Source: Planctomycetaceae bacterium (GTDB lineage: Bacteria > Planctomycetota > Planctomycetia > Pirellulales > Thermoguttaceae). From it: DNA of 9,580 nucleotides. The notes beneath the pieces were generated by a model. That model ran no database searches, had not been told where the DNA came from, and worked only from the letters and a program-made list of their open reading frames with translations. The translations under genes were made by a program, and so were the position numbers. The stretch is from positions 1 to 9,580 of the forward strand of contig WRCR01000130.1 of NCBI GenBank assembly GCA_009783865.1, written 5' to 3'. Below are positions 5,958 through 9,580 of this stretch, piece after piece. How positions within the stretch are numbered: the stretch's first letter is position 1; the number at the start of each line of letters is the position of its first letter.

Positions 5958-8900
5958 TTACTCCGGTTTAAACCGTTGATACGCCCTGCCCGCAAGTGCG
6001 AGCAGCAATGCTAACGCAAACACGGCACCGAAGCGGTACAGTTCATTCACGCCGGACATGTCCACGAACAATATCTTTGTCAGCGTTGCCGCAAACAAGA
6101 GAATCGCCATCCAGCGCAGCGTTGCTGACCGCCAAATGAAGCCGATGGCAATCAGCACTCCCGCAAAGAGCGACCACAAAATCGACAACGCCATATGCGC
6201 CTTCCATGCTTCGGAGTCCGCTCCCTGCCATAACTGTAATGACCGGAAACATTCAACCGATGTCGTAAGCCAAAGGAAACCTACGGCACAGAAAGCAAGG
6301 AAACGATACACTTTTCGTTCCTTGGAGTCCTTCGGCAAACGGTAGAGCCAAAGACAGCCCATAGCGAGCAGCACTCCCGACAGAAACAGAGTCGGTGCAA
6401 AATACAGATTCAAAAACGGTGTGGTGAATCCCGGTCGGTTGTCCATACCGGCAAGCACACCCATTACTGCCCACCAGAGAAGCAGCATCGAAATAATCCG
6501 CAGCGTCTTGGATTGGAAGCACAACGCCAGCGTGGTCAATATCAACGCGGCGAAGGTCCAGAATACCGTCAGCGCGGCTGCTCCGAGGAATTGATATTCC
6601 ATGGCGATGATGTGCCGTTCCATTGTATCGAAGTATTGATAACATTCGATAGAAAGGTAAATTAAAAGCGAAGCCAATCCAAGGATACCGGCGGCTTTCC
6701 AAGTACTGCGTTCCTCTTCACCGATGAACGACAGTTTGCCGCGGTTAGTCCAAACGGCAAGTGCCAATGCCGGAATCACAGGAAAAAGCATGATAAAGAA
6801 GTAGCCGTTTGTCAAAAGTATCCCATTCGCAATTCCCCATCTCCACGATTCAAAGGAATCCATGAACGTAGTTTTCATCAACGTGACGAACAGAATAATC
6901 AAGCCGCAAACCCGAATCGGCAAATTGCGTATTGCAAAACCGAGGGTAAGCCAGAGGAGTGCATAAACCGACCAAAGCAGTGTTATCGAACAGGCTGCCA
7001 ACGATAATGTCGTTAGTACTTTTGCCCCGAAATGCCATTCGACCGTCAAAATGGCAAGGAGCGAAAAAAGTCCGACAACGCCAAAGCCGCCGAAGATGAA
7101 TTGGAATGCCGTAATGATTTCTTTTTCACCGAAACCTTCACCCCCGCACCTCACGTCACCCTCGCGCAAGCGGGGGTCTAGAGAACAGAGTTTATCGTCT
7201 AGATTCCCGCCTTCGCGGGAATGACAGTTAACGAATTTGCTTTGAAAACCGATGAGCAGCAGAATGACGCTCTGGACAATCAACACGAAACTGAACGGAT
7301 TGTTGAACGGCACTTCATATTCGCGCCGTTGGTCAAAACCGTAAGGCATTGACAACACCGCAAACGCAAGACCGCATAAGGCAGCGGCAGTAATAACCCT
7401 ACTGCGGAACACGAAACCGACTTGCAGCAGGAACACCGCCAATATGAACCCAAAGCCCAGAAGAAATGCCGGCAGCAGGTATGCAGGTTGATACGGTTCC
7501 CAGATTTCCGGCGTTGCGTAAAGATACCGTGCCGCTTCGCCTGATAAGATGATGCCCAGCAAAACATATCCAAGGATACCGAAAAAGTAGTTGGCAACTG
7601 TGTTTTCATTTGTTTTACATGGAAGCACAAAGGCATCATGAGATTCTCTACTTTGTGCCTTAGTGCCTTTGTGCAAAACAAAATCCCGCACATACCGGCT
7701 TGTCAGAACAGCAGCGACAGTCAGCATACCGGCACAGGCAAGCATCGGCAGCGCAGTGGTATTGCAAACCGGTGTAATGTCGAGCAGATTTCGTACCGTG
7801 TTCAGTTGGTCGGTGATTTCCGAAACGAACCTCACTATGCCGAGTCCGAAAAAGACAACGGACATCACGAGGAACGTTTGGTCATTCTGCCGATGTCCGA
7901 AGTACCACAGACCGGCAAAGACAGTGAGCCAGCCGAGTGTTATCCACATTGCATCGAATTGCAGCGGTATCCCAATCGCAACGAAACCGAGGGCAATCAC
8001 AACCGCGGCACTGGGAGCGGCTTGCCAGTACCGAGAGCCGACGACTGTGTCGTCGGACGGCACTCTCAAATGCCGCGAATAACAAATCGCAAGCAATGTG
8101 TACCACGCCGCACCGATGAAAGCAAAAATGCCGAGATTGTCCTGCAATGGATTTGACACTTGAAAACAACGTACTACAACATCACCCTCAAAAATGGCTT
8201 TGTCAATAAGTAGTTTTGACAGAATGAAAATTGTTCCGAAAAAGATTATCGGCGCAAGCACTGCCCGCATTGCATCGTCCCAAGTTGGTTTCAATTTCTT
8301 GCCGATGGGTCTCCATGCGGCAATGATTGTGTCCGTGAGATAAACGAAATAAAACGCTGACTGGAAAAACAATACTTTGTTGAAAGTATGCAATTCAATG
8401 TTGGGTGATGGACAATACTCGTTGAACCACATCCAGAACAACGCCTGCGTTCCGAAGAAGGCGATAAACGCAATCGGAGCGCGGCGCAAGAGATTGACCA
8501 GCACAAGTGTGCCGATGTTCAGGGCTGTCAAGTAAATGAAGAGTTTCTGGTAATCATCTTCGCCCGTAGAAACAAGTATCGGGACGGCAAGTCCGCCGAC
8601 AATGGTAACGGTGCCTAGCAGTTTCGAGCGGTAGAACCACGCTAAGAGAAACCCGCCGAGAACTATCAGCGGCATCAGGATATTGCCCGTGTCGAAACTG
8701 ACTAACCTGTAAATGGCATAGGAAGCATAACCGGCTTGGAAAACGACTATGATACCGGCGGCTGACATCATCGTGGAAAAGCGGCGCAGACCAGTGCGAT
8801 GGCTGTAGTATCCGATGCCGAGCAGAATGAAACCGAAGACGGCGACTCCGCCGACTTTGAGTGTGTCGGTAATCCAGCCCTCATTGATAGCATATCGGAT

Positions 8901-9515
8901 AAACAGAGCGGCAGCAACAATAAAGCCGACGGCAGCAATCCAGCCGAAGAGTTTGCGACCGATGAAGAGTTCCAATGATTGAGAAGTGACCGGCGTGATG
9001 TCCGCCGACACAGTCGTCGGCTCTTGTTTACTCTCACAGGGAGCTGGCGACTGTGTCGGCGGAATCGGTATATCGACTTTGAACAGGGATTCCGCCATTG
9101 TTGCCAACCGCCGTCTGCTATCTGCTGTCTGCTGAAGAACCTGCCTCCTGTTATCTTCTGTCAGGTGTTTCACCTGCCGTACGTTGTCTGCCGTCTCATC
9201 CGCCTTCATTACGTTCCGCTCAACTACGGTTTCTGGCTTACACTCTTCCCTATTCACCCCTTCCCTATTCACTCTCACACCTGCCGTCTGCTGTCTGCCG
9301 TCTGCCGTCTCTCCTTCGGGTTGACGCAGTGCCATTTCGAGCCGGACAATCTTTTCGTTCTGTTTGAGTTCCCGCAGTTCGAGTTTGTATACCTGCTCTT
9401 TGAGTTCGTTAATCTGATTTCGATTTCCCAAAAGCCAGATAAGAGCAATTGGTCCGCTGAATAGGAAGAATAGAGCGAGAAGAGTACCGAATATGGGAAA
9501 AATGATAAATTCCAT
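5958..9515 (-). CDS. DUF2339 family polytopic membrane protein carrying in-frame repeats
   Basis: An 1185-residue integral membrane protein of the DUF2339 family; the function is not established. It starts with one hydrophobic segment (residues 3-29), then a short coiled-coil-like stretch (about 31-66, NQINELKEQVYKLELREL), then a low-complexity hydrophilic linker to about 180. The family core opens with LELFIGRKLFGWIAAVGFIV (181-200). I count about thirty hydrophobic segments by eye. The C-terminal segment, with TLTKILFVDM followed by ELYRFGAVFALALL (about 1145-1170), matches the family's usual ending. The start at 9515 is supported by GGAG 10 bases upstream and the immediate hydrophobic N-terminus. 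Oddities: the linker and three inter-helix loops (about 487-493, 615-631 and 764-788) are encoded by short DNA repeats of several kinds, all read through without a frameshift. The position upstream of uvrA gives no clue to function. An envelope role is the usual guess for such proteins, and I cannot test it here. Confidence 0.92.
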   Translation of the reverse strand: MEFIIFPIFGTLLALFFLFSGPIALIWLLGNRNQINELKEQVYKLELRELKQNEKIVRLEMALRQPEGETADGRQQTAGVRVNREGVNREECKPETVVERNVMKADETADNVRQVKHLTEDNRRQVLQQTADSRRRLATMAESLFKVDIPIPPTQSPAPCESKQEPTTVSADITPVTSQSLELFIGRKLFGWIAAVGFIVAAALFIRYAINEGWITDTLKVGGVAVFGFILLGIGYYSHRTGLRRFSTMMSAAGIIVVFQAGYASYAIYRLVSFDTGNILMPLIVLGGFLLAWFYRSKLLGTVTIVGGLAVPILVSTGEDDYQKLFIYLTALNIGTLVLVNLLRRAPIAFIAFFGTQALFWMWFNEYCPSPNIELHTFNKVLFFQSAFYFVYLTDTIIAAWRPIGKKLKPTWDDAMRAVLAPIIFFGTIFILSKLLIDKAIFEGDVVVRCFQVSNPLQDNLGIFAFIGAAWYTLLAICYSRHLRVPSDDTVVGSRYWQAAPSAAVVIALGFVAIGIPLQFDAMWITLGWLTVFAGLWYFGHRQNDQTFLVMSVVFFGLGIVRFVSEITDQLNTVRNLLDITPVCNTTALPMLACAGMLTVAAVLTSRYVRDFVLHKGTKAQSRESHDAFVLPCKTNENTVANYFFGILGYVLLGIILSGEAARYLYATPEIWEPYQPAYLLPAFLLGFGFILAVFLLQVGFVFRSRVITAAALCGLAFAVLSMPYGFDQRREYEVPFNNPFSFVLIVQSVILLLIGFQSKFVNCHSREGGNLDDKLCSLDPRLREGDVRCGGEGFGEKEIITAFQFIFGGFGVVGLFSLLAILTVEWHFGAKVLTTLSLAACSITLLWSVYALLWLTLGFAIRNLPIRVCGLIILFVTLMKTTFMDSFESWRWGIANGILLTNGYFFIMLFPVIPALALAVWTNRGKLSFIGEEERSTWKAAGILGLASLLIYLSIECYQYFDTMERHIIAMEYQFLGAAALTVFWTFAALILTTLALCFQSKTLRIISMLLLWWAVMGVLAGMDNRPGFTTPFLNLYFAPTLFLSGVLLAMGCLWLYRLPKDSKERKVYRFLAFCAVGFLWLTTSVECFRSLQLWQGADSEAWKAHMALSILWSLFAGVLIAIGFIWRSATLRWMAILLFAATLTKILFVDMSGVNELYRFGAVFALALLLALAGRAYQRFKPE
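7141..7225. repeat. dRS3-like palindromic repeat element inside the DUF2339 gene
   Basis: The right hairpin, 7203-7222, is ATTCCCGCCTTCGCGGGAAT. It fits the ATTCCC-N8-GGGAAT pattern that I recall for Neisseria dRS3 repeats and similar elements elsewhere. The left hairpin pairs CCCTCGC with GCGGGGG around GCAA (about 7160-7176, one wobble), and CCCCCGC at 7141-7147 can pair with the same right arm. TCTAGA sites flank the middle (7177-7182 and 7198-7203), and GTCA (7155-7158) with TGAC (7222-7225) form the outer ends of a 71-base core. On the coding strand it yields CHSREGGNLDD...SLDPRLREGD, a peptide type that recurs in bacterial proteins where such repeats are translated. It sits between two hydrophobic segments. 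Confidence 0.85.
7625..7674. repeat. GCACAAAGGCA inverted repeat inside the DUF2339 gene
   Basis: GCACAAAGGCA at 7625-7635 and TGCCTTTGTGC at 7664-7674 are perfect 11-bp inverted copies. A third partial copy, CTTTGTGC at 7651-7658, directly repeats the one at 7667-7674. The coding strand gives HKGTKAQSRESHDAFVLP, a hydrophilic loop between two membrane segments. Sequences built on CTTTGTGCCTT repeats occur as dispersed intergenic repeats in many environmental bacterial genomes; that comparison is from memory. Confidence 0.65.
8035..8057 (+). repeat. 23-base palindromic repeat, copy A
   Basis: This copy reads GAGCCGACGACTGTGTCG followed by TCGGA. Its core, CCGACGAC TGT GTCGTCGG (8038-8056), is a perfect 8-bp hairpin with a 3-base loop. 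It is 22 of 23 bases identical to copy B read on the minus strand. The outer GAGAG (8033-8037) and CTCTC (8063-8067) add further pairing. It encodes the loop PSDDTVVGS (about residues 486-494) of the DUF2339 protein. Confidence 0.8.
9001..9063. repeat. Inverted pair of the 23-base repeat (copies B and C)
   Basis: Copy B (9001-9023, minus orientation) reads GAGCCGACGACTGTGTCG then GCGGA. Copy C (9041-9063, plus orientation) reads GAGCTGGCGACTGTGTCG then GCGGA. They face each other across 17 bases, so the segment can form a 23-pair stem with only two non-Watson-Crick positions. In the gene they encode EPTTVSAD (B) and PPTQSPA (C) in the linker before the DUF2339 core. Together with copy A this makes three copies within about 1 kb. 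Confidence 0.85.
9111..9133. repeat. Degenerate heptamer repeat tract, 3 units
   Basis: Units CCGTCTG, CTATCTG and CTGTCTG run head to tail, and a fourth starts as CTG. The same heptamer family appears at 9184-9197 (TTGTCTG, CCGTCTC) and at 9284-9311. The coding strand yields QQTADSRR. Between the tracts, CAGGTG-TTT-CACCTG at 9162-9176 is a perfect 6-bp hairpin. Confidence 0.75.
9243..9272. repeat. 15-base tandem repeat, 2 units
   Basis: CTCTTCCCTATTCAC (9243-9257) is followed directly by CCCTTCCCTATTCAC (9258-9272), with one mismatch. Because the unit is 15 bases, it adds whole codons and the protein repeats VNREG / VNREE. It abuts the heptamer array at 9281-9311 across eight bases. Confidence 0.85.
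9281..9311. repeat. Heptamer (GTCTGCY-type) repeat array, 4 units
   Basis: After CTG, units CCGTCTG, CTGTCTG, CCGTCTG and CCGTCTC run in tandem from 9284 to 9311. Seven-base units shift the reading frame with each unit, so the translated strip ETADGRQQTAG uses all three phases of the repeat. This resembles the short tandemly repeated repetitive heptamers described in cyanobacteria and some other environmental bacteria. The tract lies in the linker after the coiled coil of the DUF2339 protein, where a change in unit number not divisible by three would frameshift the gene. Confidence 0.85.
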
Positions 9516-9580
9516 GACGCATTTACTCCGGCAAGGATGAAAGATACCGATATTGAACAGTATAGATTACGAAATCGAAA
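9516..9580 (-). promoter_or_regulatory. Upstream region and ribosome-binding site of the DUF2339 gene
   Basis: Reading towards the gene, GGAG (complement of 9526-9529) sits 10 bases before the ATG, an acceptable Shine-Dalgarno site that supports the start at 9515. TATACT (complement of 9559-9564) is a five-of-six -10 candidate, but its -35 would fall outside the window. No other gene is visible in these 65 bases. Confidence 0.4.

Noticed and set aside
6253..6702. 149-codon minus-strand frame in another phase of the DUF2339 gene
   Set aside because: It overlaps the C-terminal membrane segments of the real protein in a shifted frame and shows no family features; no frameshift is needed to explain the gene.
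7638..8156. 172-codon open frame on the plus strand
   Set aside because: It lies wholly antisense to the DUF2339 gene, has no recognisable domain or hydrophobic pattern, and looks like a shadow of the coding strand.
9001..9063. Possible CRISPR-like repeats
   Set aside because: There are only two copies here, in opposite orientation with a 17-base gap, and the third copy is about 950 bases away. There is no regular spacer array and no cas gene.
8979..9464. 161-codon open frame on the plus strand, plus an overlapping 89-codon frame
   Set aside because: Antisense to the DUF2339 N-terminal region; its openness comes from the CTGCCGTCTG-type repeats, and the product is low-complexity cysteine, leucine and serine runs.

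Overview
The window holds three genes, all read on the minus strand. In transcription order they are a giant DUF2339 membrane protein (9515 to 5958), a fused tandem UvrA DNA-repair ATPase (5830 to 893) and pyrroline-5-carboxylate reductase proC (822 to the left edge, lacking only its last few codons). Coding density is high. The only gaps are 127 bases between the membrane-protein gene and uvrA, 70 bases between uvrA and proC, and 65 bases at the right edge. I saw no tRNA, rRNA, CRISPR array, transposase or phage gene.

Organism: the genes are bacterial and look roughly balanced in GC, by eye, with AT-rich intergenic gaps. Tandem UvrA fusions are known from Chlamydiae and Planctomycetes, and a very large DUF2339 protein would fit a Gram-negative environmental bacterium. 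I therefore lean towards a PVC-type or similar free-living lineage, but this is inference from one gene architecture and is weak. Ribosome-binding sites are variable: GGAG before the DUF2339 gene, a weak GGA before uvrA, none evident before proC.

Functions: UvrA recognises bulky DNA damage in nucleotide excision repair, ProC makes proline, and the DUF2339 protein is a membrane protein of unknown role. Nothing in the sequence links the three functionally. The shared orientation would allow partial co-transcription, but the 127-base gap before uvrA carries a plausible promoter and two inverted repeats.

Two things stand out. First, the UvrA is one-and-a-half copies long: a complete two-ATPase UvrA, a basic linker, then a second UvrA that stops where its second ATPase domain should begin, giving three ABC ATPase domains. 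Second, the DUF2339 gene carries several unrelated short repeats inside its open frame: a heptamer array, a 15-base tandem repeat, three copies of a 23-base palindromic repeat, a dRS3-like double-hairpin element and a CTTTGTGC inverted repeat. All lie in the segments encoding its linker or hydrophilic loops and none breaks the frame. I noticed no comparable repeats in proC or uvrA; uvrA's only repeats come from its own internal duplication.
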